A stretch of DNA of 9,479 nucleotides. It comes from Bacteroidota bacterium. Its GTDB lineage: Bacteria; Bacteroidota; Ignavibacteria; UBA10030; F1-140-MAGs086. This document shows, piece after piece, positions 1 to 6,336 of the stretch. The notes under the pieces are model-generated. The model did no database searches and was not told where the DNA came from. It saw only the letters and a list, made by a program, of their open reading frames with translations. Location of the stretch: the NCBI GenBank assembly GCA_005792205.1, contig SXSO01000083.1:1-9479 (forward strand). The letters are read 5' to 3'. The first letter of the stretch is position 1. Each line of letters begins with the position of its first letter. Made by a program: the position numbers and the translations under genes.

Positions 1-1293
1 ATAAAAAATATTTTTTTTAATACTCCCGCAAGAAAAAAGTTTTTAAAATCTAAAGACGTTGAATTTAAACACATATATAATGCAATAAAAAACTTTTGTA
101 TAGTATATCCAAATATTTCTTTTAAGTTTGTGAGCGATGACGAAGAAATTTTTCATTTTCCAAAACAAACTATTGAAGAAAGATTGGAAAATGTATTTGG
201 AAAAAAAACTTCTGAAAATTTTATTCTGTTTTCTGAAGAAGATGATCAAATAAAAATTTTTGGTTATATAACTAAACCAATTTATTTTAAAAAAACAAAA
301 AATGAACAATTTATTTTTCTCAACAAAAGAATAATTCAAAATAAAAATTTAGGATTTGCTGTACATAAAGCATATGAAAATATGCTTGAAAAAGGAAGTT
401 TTCCAACGTTTGTTATTTTTATTGAAATGGCTCCAAATAAATTTGATGTAAATGTTCATCCGTCAAAAATTGAAGTGAAATTTGAAGACGAACAGTTTGT
501 ATTTAGAAAAATTTTTTATGCAATTAGAAAACAATTAAGTGAAAGTGAAATAATTCCTGAAATTCAAATTAAGAATGATAATTTTTTTCCTCAAAAAAAT
601 ATCACACATAATTTTAAAAATGAATTTCCAAAGCAACAAAAAATTCAATATGCTCAACTTCAAAATTTTGAAAATATTGTTTCAAGAAAAAAAAGTGAGG
701 ATGAAAAAAACAAATTTCCATCCCAACAAATAGCATTATTTCAAACTAATAATCAATACATTTTAACTACATCAAATGAAGGCATTGTTATTGTTGATCA
801 ACATGCTGCTCATGAAAGAATTTTGTATGAAAAATATTTGAAGATATATGAAAATAATTCTCCTATTTCACAAAACCTAATTTTTCCTCTTTCAATTGAA
901 CTTTTAAGTGATGAAAAAAAAATGGTTGAAAAAATTTTTGATTCACTTTCAAGAATTGGATTTAATATGAAATTTTTTGGAAAAAATACTTTGATAATTG
1001 ATGCAATTCCAATTGATATGAAAAAAGAAAATGAAGAAAATATTTTTAAATCTATTTTGGATGAATATGAACAAGATGAAAAAATTTATATCAACGCTCG
1101 TGAAAATTTAATAAAATCATTTGCGTGTAAAAATGCTGTAAAAAAAGGTGATGCTTTAACTCAAGATGAAATACAATCAATTATTTCACAACTTTTTCAA
1201 ACGCAAATTCCACATGTTTGTCCTCATGGAAGACCTATAACTTTAAAATTTTCATTAACTGAACTAGATAAAAAATTTGGAAGGATTTTATAA
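1..1293 (+). CDS. mutL: DNA mismatch repair protein MutL, 5' end cut by window
   Basis: MutL couples mismatch recognition by MutS to strand incision. The frame is open from base 1, so 430 C-terminal residues are visible and the N-terminal ATP-binding motifs lie upstream of the window. The first residues, KNIFFNTPARKKFLKS, are the conserved NTPAR segment of the MutL GHKL ATPase. The transducer domain follows, including NVHPSKIEVKF at about residues 150-160. After a Lys/Gln-rich linker comes the dimerisation/endonuclease domain. DQHAAHERILYE at visible residues 266-277 fits the metal-binding DQHA(X)2E(X)4E motif. ACKNAVKKG at 375-383, CPHGRP at 407-412 and a terminal FGRIL complete the set of endonuclease-type motifs. 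This places it with the nicking MutL proteins of bacteria that lack MutH, unlike E. coli MutL. The GTG at 130 is not the start, because clear MutL homology continues upstream of it. The gene ends in TAA, 50 bp before the mutase gene. Confidence 0.97.
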   Translation: MKNIFFNTPARKKFLKSKDVEFKHIYNAIKNFCIVYPNISFKFVSDDEEIFHFPKQTIEERLENVFGKKTSENFILFSEEDDQIKIFGYITKPIYFKKTKNEQFIFLNKRIIQNKNLGFAVHKAYENMLEKGSFPTFVIFIEMAPNKFDVNVHPSKIEVKFEDEQFVFRKIFYAIRKQLSESEIIPEIQIKNDNFFPQKNITHNFKNEFPKQQKIQYAQLQNFENIVSRKKSEDEKNKFPSQQIALFQTNNQYILTTSNEGIVIVDQHAAHERILYEKYLKIYENNSPISQNLIFPLSIELLSDEKKMVEKIFDSLSRIGFNMKFFGKNTLIIDAIPIDMKKENEENIFKSILDEYEQDEKIYINARENLIKSFACKNAVKKGDALTQDEIQSIISQLFQTQIPHVCPHGRPITLKFSLTELDKKFGRIL

Positions 1294-1343
1294 ACAGAAT
1301 TTATCTTAACTAAAATTTATCACTATTTTTAATAAAAAAAAAT

Positions 1344-3002
1344 ATGCATAATAATTCTAATTATTTAGATGCAAAACAAAATTGGGAAAATAAATCCAAA
1401 AAAAGTAAAATCGTTCCGTATAAATATACTTCTCTTTCTGGAGAAAATGTTGAAATGCTTTATACCGATTTGGATATTGCAAACATCAATAAAATTGATG
1501 ATATAGGATTTCCTGGAGAATTTCCTTATACTCGTGGAATTCATCCAACAATGTATCGTGGAAAACTTTGGACTATGCGACAGTTTGCAGGATTTGGAAC
1601 TCCTGAAGATACAAATGAAAGGTATCATTATCTTTTAAATCATGGACAAACTGGACTTTCTGTTGCCTTTGATTTGCCTACTTTGATGGGAAAAGATGCT
1701 GATCATACATCTTCTGAAGGAGAAGTTGGTGTATGTGGTGTAAATGTTTCTTCACTTGCTGATATGGAAATTCTTTTCAATAAAATTTCTTTGAAAGATA
1801 TTTCTACTTCAATGACAATAAATGCTCCTGCTGCGATGTTATTTGCATTTTATATTGCAGTAGCACAAAAACAAGGAGCAAAATTAAATGAACTTCATGG
1901 AACAATTCAAGCGGATATTTTAAAAGAATATATTGCACAAAAAGAATGGATTTATCCTCCACATCCTTCAATGAAAATAATTACTGATATGTTTGAATTT
2001 TGTGTAAATGAAATGCCACAGTGGAATCCAATTTCAGTGAGTGGTTATCATATTCGTGAAGCGGGTTCAACTTCTCAACAAGAACTTGCATTTACTCTTG
2101 CAGATGGTTTTGCATATATTGAAGCAGGAATTGAGAAAGGATTAGATGTGGATGATTTTGCTCCACGAATTTCTTTTTTCTTTAATTCCCATATTGATTT
2201 TTTTGAAGAGATTGCAAAGTTTCGTGCTGCAAGAAAAATTTGGGCAAAAAGAATGCGTTATAAATATGGAGCAAAAAATCCGCGTTCTTGGACACTCAGA
2301 TTTCATACTCAAACTGCAGGATGTTCATTGACGGCTCAACAACCAGAAAACAATATTATACGAACTGCATTTGAAGCACTTGCGGGAGTTTTTGGTGGAA
2401 CTCAATCGCTTCATACAAATTCTATGGATGAAACACTTGCACTTCCTTCTGAAAAAGCAGCGAAAATTGCTTTACGAACCCAACAAATTATTGCTTATGA
2501 AACTGGAGTGATAAATACAATTGATCCACTTGGTGGAAGTTATTATATAGAATCTCTTACAAATAAAATGGAAAAAGATGTAGAGAAATATTTTGAAAAA
2601 ATTGATGAATTTGGAGGAGTTATTTCTGCAATTGAATCTGGATTTTTTCAAAAAGAAATTGCAGAATCTGCATATAAATATCAACGGGAACTTGATGCAA
2701 AAGAAAAAATTATTGTTGGTGTAAATGATTTCATTGAAGAAAATGAAAAAATAGAAATTCCAATTCTTGTAATTTCTCCAGAAGTTGAAAAAAAACAAAG
2801 ACAACGACTTGCTGAAGTTCGTGCTTCAAGAAATAGAGAAAAAGTTGAAGAAACTTTAAACAATTTAAAATCTGCAGCAGAAGATGGAAAAAATTTAATT
2901 CCCAAACTTATTGACTGCACAAACACATATGTTACACTCGGTGAAATGTGTGACAAACTTACTGAAGTTTATGGGGTTTATGAAGAACTTGCTGTGTTTT
3001 AG
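1344..3002 (+). CDS. Coenzyme B12-dependent acyl-CoA mutase large subunit, isobutyryl-CoA mutase-like
   Basis: This 552-residue protein is the substrate-binding TIM-barrel subunit of the methylmalonyl-CoA mutase superfamily, which moves a carbonyl-CoA group between adjacent carbons by radical chemistry. Family motifs include HPTMYRGKLWTMRQ (67-80), GQTGLSVAFDLPT (101-113), GTIQADILKEY (186-196) and SGYHIREAG (233-241). It ends after the barrel and lacks the B12-binding domain with its DxHxxG motif, so it must pair with a small subunit encoded elsewhere. Aligned by motif with Propionibacterium mutase (numbering from memory), the offset is a constant 8 residues. Catalytic Tyr243/His244 are Y235/H236 and Gln197 is Q189. 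However, Tyr89 is F81 and the carboxylate-binding Arg207 is Q199. Phe plus Gln is the pattern of isobutyryl-CoA mutase, so a methyl-branched acyl-CoA without a free carboxylate is the more likely substrate. Alternatives are pivalyl-CoA-type mutase or an atypical methylmalonyl-CoA mutase. The family call is very sure; the substrate is inferred. ATG 1344 follows an A-rich stretch with no Shine-Dalgarno sequence. Confidence 0.93.
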   Translation: MHNNSNYLDAKQNWENKSKKSKIVPYKYTSLSGENVEMLYTDLDIANINKIDDIGFPGEFPYTRGIHPTMYRGKLWTMRQFAGFGTPEDTNERYHYLLNHGQTGLSVAFDLPTLMGKDADHTSSEGEVGVCGVNVSSLADMEILFNKISLKDISTSMTINAPAAMLFAFYIAVAQKQGAKLNELHGTIQADILKEYIAQKEWIYPPHPSMKIITDMFEFCVNEMPQWNPISVSGYHIREAGSTSQQELAFTLADGFAYIEAGIEKGLDVDDFAPRISFFFNSHIDFFEEIAKFRAARKIWAKRMRYKYGAKNPRSWTLRFHTQTAGCSLTAQQPENNIIRTAFEALAGVFGGTQSLHTNSMDETLALPSEKAAKIALRTQQIIAYETGVINTIDPLGGSYYIESLTNKMEKDVEKYFEKIDEFGGVISAIESGFFQKEIAESAYKYQRELDAKEKIIVGVNDFIEENEKIEIPILVISPEVEKKQRQRLAEVRASRNREKVEETLNNLKSAAEDGKNLIPKLIDCTNTYVTLGEMCDKLTEVYGVYEELAVF

Positions 3003-3010
3003 TTTTCAAA

Positions 3011-3880
3011 ATGGCTAAAAATATTTTACTTGCAATGAGAATTGAGCAATGGACAAAAAATTTGTTCATTTTTGCTCCGCTTATTTTTGCAAAACACTTA
3101 AATAACATTGATGAAGTTATTTTGGTTTTTTTTTCCTTTATTTGTTTTTCCGTTCTTTCAAGTGGAAACTATATTTTAAACGACATTTTAGATATTAAAA
3201 ACGATGTTTTACATCCATCAAAAAAAAATAGAGTTATTACTTCAAAAAAAATTTCTATACAATTTGCGGTTTTTCTTTCTTTGTTTTTCATTTTTTTATC
3301 AACTGTGTTTTCTTTTTTGATAAATAAAAATTTTTTCTTAACAGTGATTGCATACTTGTTTGTTGGATTTCTATATTCTTTTATTGTAAAAAAAATTGTA
3401 ATACTTGATGTCATTTTTATTGCTATAGGATTTGTTTTACGAGTTATTGCAGGAGCAGTTGTTATAAATATTTCTGTTTCAGAATGGATTTTAGTTTGCA
3501 CATTTTTAATTTCGCTTTTTCTTGGATTTGTAAAACGAAGAACAGAAATTATTACACTTGAAAATAATGCTCAACAACATAGATTAGTTTTAGAAAATTA
3601 CAATATTGAATTTTTAAATTTACTAATTGCGATTTCAACTGCAACATCTTTTATTGCATATATTTTTTATACTATGTCAAATGAAACAATTGAAAAGTTT
3701 CATACAAAAAAATTAATTTTTACTGTTCCGTTTGTACTTTTTGGAATATTTCGCTATTTGTATTTGTCATATAAAAAAAATATTGGAGATGATGCCTCAA
3801 AAATTTTATTTTTTGATTTTCAATTTTTGATTAATATTTTATTATGGTTTTTAATGATTTTATATTTTATTTATATTTAA
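3011..3880 (+). CDS. UbiA-family prenyltransferase, decaprenyl-phosphate phosphoribosyltransferase type
   Basis: This is a polytopic inner-membrane protein of 289 residues, a normal length for UbiA enzymes, with about eight or nine hydrophobic segments. The first Asp-rich motif is at residues 57-74: NDILDIKND, then HPSKKNR. In family terms this is NDxxDxxxDxxHPxKxxR. The second conserved region, LDVIFIAIGFVLRVIAG (132-148), is followed by SEWILVCTFLISLFLGFVKRRTE (157-179, cited here only by its key KRRTE end). Together with the N-terminal RIEQWTKN (10-17), these resemble the Rv3806c-like branch, which transfers phosphoribose to a polyprenyl phosphate rather than prenylating an aromatic ring. 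The usual product is an arabinose/ribose donor precursor for cell-surface glycans. No partner phosphatase or DprE1/DprE2 epimerase is in the window, so the acceptor and product are inferred from family only. The start lies 8 bp after the mutase stop, so the two are probably cotranscribed. Confidence 0.85.
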   Translation: MAKNILLAMRIEQWTKNLFIFAPLIFAKHLNNIDEVILVFFSFICFSVLSSGNYILNDILDIKNDVLHPSKKNRVITSKKISIQFAVFLSLFFIFLSTVFSFLINKNFFLTVIAYLFVGFLYSFIVKKIVILDVIFIAIGFVLRVIAGAVVINISVSEWILVCTFLISLFLGFVKRRTEIITLENNAQQHRLVLENYNIEFLNLLIAISTATSFIAYIFYTMSNETIEKFHTKKLIFTVPFVLFGIFRYLYLSYKKNIGDDASKILFFDFQFLINILLWFLMILYFIYI

Positions 3881-3883
3881 AAA

Positions 3884-4342
3884 ATGTTTAAAACAAAATC
3901 TCATTTTTTATTGACAAAAGACGAGCAAATTGAAATTATTGAAAAAATAAAATCAATTGAAAACAAAACTTCGGGAGAATTGCGTCTTGCAATTAGGAAC
4001 AAAAAAAACTTTTTTGAAAGAAAAAAAACTTCAAAAGAAGTTGCTCTTAAAACATTTTATGCTCTCAATATGCATAAAACAAAAGATAAAACAGGAGTTT
4101 TACTTTTCATACTTGTAGAAGATAAAAAACTTGAAATTATTGCCGATAGTGGAATTAATGAAAAAGTTGAAAAAAATGTTTGGGAAAACTTTGTTTTTGA
4201 ACTTTCAACTTATTTTATACAAAATAAGTTCAAAGAAGGAATAATAGTTGAACTTGAAAAAATTGGGAATTTGTTATCACAACATTTTCCCCAAAAAGAA
4301 AACGATATAGATGAACTTTCAAATGAAATAAGTTTTAGTTAA
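3884..4342 (+). CDS. TPM-domain protein, soluble
   Basis: This 152-residue protein belongs to the TPM (TLP18.3/Psb32/MOLO-1) domain family. Features that fit are an N-terminal LLTKDEQIEIIEKIKSIE helix, the strand-forming TSGELRLAIRN (about 29-39), the central TGVLLFILVEDKKLEIIADSGINEKV stretch (from about residue 66, where the second strand and the DxGI turn are typical) and a C-terminal amphipathic helix with FKEGI. TPM domains are usually exported or membrane-linked and some have phosphatase activity; their role in bacteria is mostly undefined. I see no signal peptide or membrane segment, so this copy should be cytoplasmic. It starts 3 bp after the prenyltransferase stop, which suggests translation from the same mRNA. 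The common LemA partner is not next to it. The family call is fairly sure; the function is unknown. Confidence 0.8.
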   Translation: MFKTKSHFLLTKDEQIEIIEKIKSIENKTSGELRLAIRNKKNFFERKKTSKEVALKTFYALNMHKTKDKTGVLLFILVEDKKLEIIADSGINEKVEKNVWENFVFELSTYFIQNKFKEGIIVELEKIGNLLSQHFPQKENDIDELSNEISFS

Positions 4343-4350
4343 AAAAATTG

Positions 4351-4358
4351 TATTTTTG
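4351..4358 (+). promoter_or_regulatory. Possible Bacteroidota-type -7 promoter element
   Basis: TATTTTTG matches the Bacteroidota -7 consensus TAnnTTTG and lies 13 bp upstream of the ferredoxin ATG, in the 29-bp gap after the TPM gene. I found no good TTTG (-33) element at the expected distance; a TTTT is at 4333-4336. In sequence this AT-rich such an octamer can occur by chance, so this is only a weak candidate for a separate ferredoxin promoter. Confidence 0.2.
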
Positions 4359-4371
4359 ACAAAATAAAATT

Positions 4372-4812
4372 ATGGCATCAGTAAATTTTTTAAATGAAAA
4401 TAAAATCATAGAATGTGAAATTGGAACAAATTTGAGACAGCTTGCTTACAAAAATAAAATAAATTTATATTGTAAAATTGATTCATTTTTTAATTGTCGT
4501 GGAAATGGTTTGTGTGGAACTTGTAGAGTGGAAGTTGTAGATGGTAAAGGTGTTTCTCCAATGCAACCAATTGAAGAAGGTTCAATGATGGGATGGATTC
4601 CGTGGTATGTAAGAAGTGTTTCAAAAAATCATCGTCTTGCATGTCAAATTGAAATTAAAAACGATTGCCAAGTCAAATCACATCCCGAAGTTACAATTGA
4701 TAGAGAAGCAACACAAGAAAGAAGAAAACTATTTTTTGCAGTTTCGTTTTTTGGTGGCATATTTACTATAATGATGTTGTTTATGTTGATGGATTTAATT
4801 AAAATTTTATGA
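4372..4812 (+). CDS. [2Fe-2S] ferredoxin with C-terminal membrane anchor
   Basis: This is a one-electron carrier of 146 residues with a beta-grasp ferredoxin domain at about residues 1-105. The cluster ligands are C42, C48, C51 and C91, in the order NCRGNGLCGTCRVEV and then LACQIEI. The C-x5-C-x2-C spacing resembles the adrenodoxin/Isc-ferredoxin type more than the plant type (C-x4-C-x2-C). The stretch between C51 and C91 is long and contains an unusual GWIPWYVRSVS segment. After a charged REATQERRK linker (111-119), a single hydrophobic helix fills about 120-145 and ends the protein. This makes a tail-anchored protein with the cluster facing the cytoplasm, by the positive-inside rule. The redox partner is unknown; a membrane oxidoreductase is a reasonable guess. 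It starts 29 bp after the TPM gene and stops at TGA, with a second in-frame TAA three codons further on. Other Cys residues (C15, C34, C99) are outside the ligand set. Confidence 0.88.
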   Translation: MASVNFLNENKIIECEIGTNLRQLAYKNKINLYCKIDSFFNCRGNGLCGTCRVEVVDGKGVSPMQPIEEGSMMGWIPWYVRSVSKNHRLACQIEIKNDCQVKSHPEVTIDREATQERRKLFFAVSFFGGIFTIMMLFMLMDLIKIL

Positions 4813-4870
4813 TTGTTATAAATGTTAATGATTTTTGTTTTAAATTTTTTTTTAATAGAATTTTAATTTG

Positions 4871-4896
4871 TTTGTAACAAAATATATTGTTACAAA
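4871..4896. repeat. Perfect 10-bp inverted repeat (hairpin or operator)
   Basis: Arms TTTGTAACAA (4871-4880) and TTGTTACAAA (4887-4896) are perfect reverse complements separated by six bases (AATATA). The whole 26 bp could be a symmetric protein-binding site for the downstream atuA operon. As RNA it could be a stem-loop after the ferredoxin gene. It is not itself followed by a T-run; a second hairpin follows one base later. Confidence 0.7.
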
Positions 4897-4920
4897 GGAC
4901 GAAGTCGTCATTTTTTATTT
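4897..4920 (+). terminator. Probable intrinsic terminator of the mutase-ferredoxin group
   Basis: GACGA (4898-4902) pairs with TCGTC (4905-4909) as a short G+C-containing stem, with AG between the arms (or a GACG stem with an AAGT tetraloop). A run of six T, one A and more T follows from 4911. The outer AAA/TTT could extend the stem past one mismatch. This is the only G+C-richer hairpin plus T-run in a non-coding part of the window. It lies in the only large gap, 59 bp or more after the ferredoxin stop. The stem is short, so efficiency is uncertain. Confidence 0.55.
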
Positions 4921-4983
4921 TAAGTTAAAGTTTAAAAATTCTTCCTATCTTATTTAAATCAAAAAAAATTAAAAATTTTTTAA

Positions 4984-6333
4984 ATGAAACCATACATTCA
5001 TATAGCATCTGGACAAGGTTTTTGGGGTGATTTACTTACTGCTCCTATAAATCAAGTCAAATATGGAAATATAGATTACCTTGTGATGGATTATCTTGCA
5101 GAAGTCACAATGTCAATTCTTCAAAAACAAAAATTGAAAAATCCAAAACTTGGGTTTGCAACAGATTTAATTCCTTTGATAGAAGAAATTCTTCCTATTT
5201 GTATTGAAAAAAATATAAAGATAATTACAAATGGAGGTGGTGTAAATCCAATTGCATGTAAAGACGCAATAATTTCTGTTGCAAATAAGTTAGGTTTCAA
5301 TGTAAAAATTGGAGTTGTAAGAGGTGATGATATATTAGAAAAAATTGATTTTTTTCTTTCTAATAATATTGATTTGAAAAATATGGAAACAAATAAAAGT
5401 TGTGCTTCAGTTAAAGAAAAAATTTTAAGTTCAAATGTTTATTTTGGTGCAGCACCAATTGTAGAAGCATTAAAACTTGGTGCACAAATAATAATTACTG
5501 GAAGAACAACTGATACGGGAATTACACTTGCTCCTATGATTTATGAATTTGATTGGAGTTTAAATGATTGGAATAAACTTGCAAGTGGAACAATAGCTGG
5601 ACACATTTTAGAATGTGGAGCGCAATCAAGTGGAGGAAATTTTTCATATGATTGGGAATCCGTTCCAAATATGGAAAACATTGGATTTCCTATTGCTGAA
5701 GCATATCCAAATGGAGAAATCATTATTACAAAACACAAAGAACTTGGCGGACAAGTTTCTTTGCAAACTATAAAAGAACAACTTTTGTATGAAATTGGAG
5801 ATCCAAAAAATTATATCACTCCTGATTGTATTGCTGATTTTACAACTATTGATTTAGAAGAAATTGGAGAGAATAAAGTGAAAATTAAAAATGTAAAAGG
5901 AAAACCATCAACAGAATTTTACAAAGTTTCAATGACATATTTAGATGGTTACACAGCATTTTCAACATTGACATATTGCTGGCCAAATGCTTTGAAGAAA
6001 GCCAAAAAAGCAGATGAAATATTAAGAAAAAGATTTCAAAATTTAAAACTTGAATTTGAAGAAATACGAACTGAATTTTTAGGATATAATTCTTGTCATT
6101 ACAATTTATCAGAAGATGTTGAACCAAATGAAATTGTTATGCGAATTGGAGTTCGTTCAAAAGATTTTAAATCAGTTGAAAGATTTGGAAAAGAAATTGC
6201 TCCACTAATTTTAACTGGACCTCCTGGAGTAACTGGTTTTGCAGGTGGAAGACCAAAACCAAGTGAAGTTATCGCATATTGGCCATCTTTGATTTTAAAA
6301 AATATTATTCAACCAATTGTAGAAATTTTTTAA
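4984..6333 (+). CDS. AtuA-family acyl-CoA catabolism protein, main domain (DUF1446)
   Basis: This 449-residue protein belongs to the AtuA (acyclic terpene utilisation)/DUF1446 family. Pseudomonas AtuA is encoded with the citronellol/geraniol carboxylase pathway, and relatives elsewhere sit with acyl-CoA carboxylases and dehydrogenases. The exact reaction is not established. Conserved glycine-rich motifs are GQGFWGD (10-16), YLVMDYLAEVTM (32-43), NGGGVNP (83-89), GRTTDT (173-178), HILECGAQSSGGNF (207-220) and GPPGVTGFAGGRP (412-424). The length matches only the main domain. The C-terminal domain found fused in longer (about 600-residue) relatives is the next gene here, 3 bp downstream. No signal peptide is seen, so it is cytoplasmic. 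This is the first gene after the terminator-like region, so its promoter should lie within 4813-4983. I could not identify a clear promoter there. Confidence 0.88.
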   Translation: MKPYIHIASGQGFWGDLLTAPINQVKYGNIDYLVMDYLAEVTMSILQKQKLKNPKLGFATDLIPLIEEILPICIEKNIKIITNGGGVNPIACKDAIISVANKLGFNVKIGVVRGDDILEKIDFFLSNNIDLKNMETNKSCASVKEKILSSNVYFGAAPIVEALKLGAQIIITGRTTDTGITLAPMIYEFDWSLNDWNKLASGTIAGHILECGAQSSGGNFSYDWESVPNMENIGFPIAEAYPNGEIIITKHKELGGQVSLQTIKEQLLYEIGDPKNYITPDCIADFTTIDLEEIGENKVKIKNVKGKPSTEFYKVSMTYLDGYTAFSTLTYCWPNALKKAKKADEILRKRFQNLKLEFEEIRTEFLGYNSCHYNLSEDVEPNEIVMRIGVRSKDFKSVERFGKEIAPLILTGPPGVTGFAGGRPKPSEVIAYWPSLILKNIIQPIVEIF

Positions 6334-6336
6334 TTT

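Noticed and set aside
43..339. Antisense reading frame opposite mutL, and other minus-strand frames within 1365-8979
   Set aside because: They are Phe/Asn/Ile-rich products of AT-rich complement sequence lying fully over well-supported + strand genes. None shows a recognisable domain.
130..1293. A 387-residue gene starting at GTG 130
   Set aside because: The same frame is open to base 1 and encodes the conserved MutL NTPAR region, so 130 is an internal Val codon.
1294..1343. Weak ATAAA/TTTAT hairpin after mutL
   Set aside because: Five A-T pairs with no G+C core are expected by chance at this composition. It is not a supportable terminator.
2146..2331. Short + strand frame inside the mutase gene
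   Set aside because: It overlaps the conserved mutase barrel in another frame and has no family features.
2610..2625. GGAGGAG as a ribosome binding site inside the mutase gene
   Set aside because: It is made of Gly-Gly codons in a conserved reading frame. Similar GGAGG runs occur at other Gly codons and none precedes a gene start.
4810..4823. TGA at the ferredoxin end as a recoded or readthrough codon
   Set aside because: The membrane helix is already complete and a TAA follows three codons later. TGA acts as a normal stop, consistent with RF2 being present.
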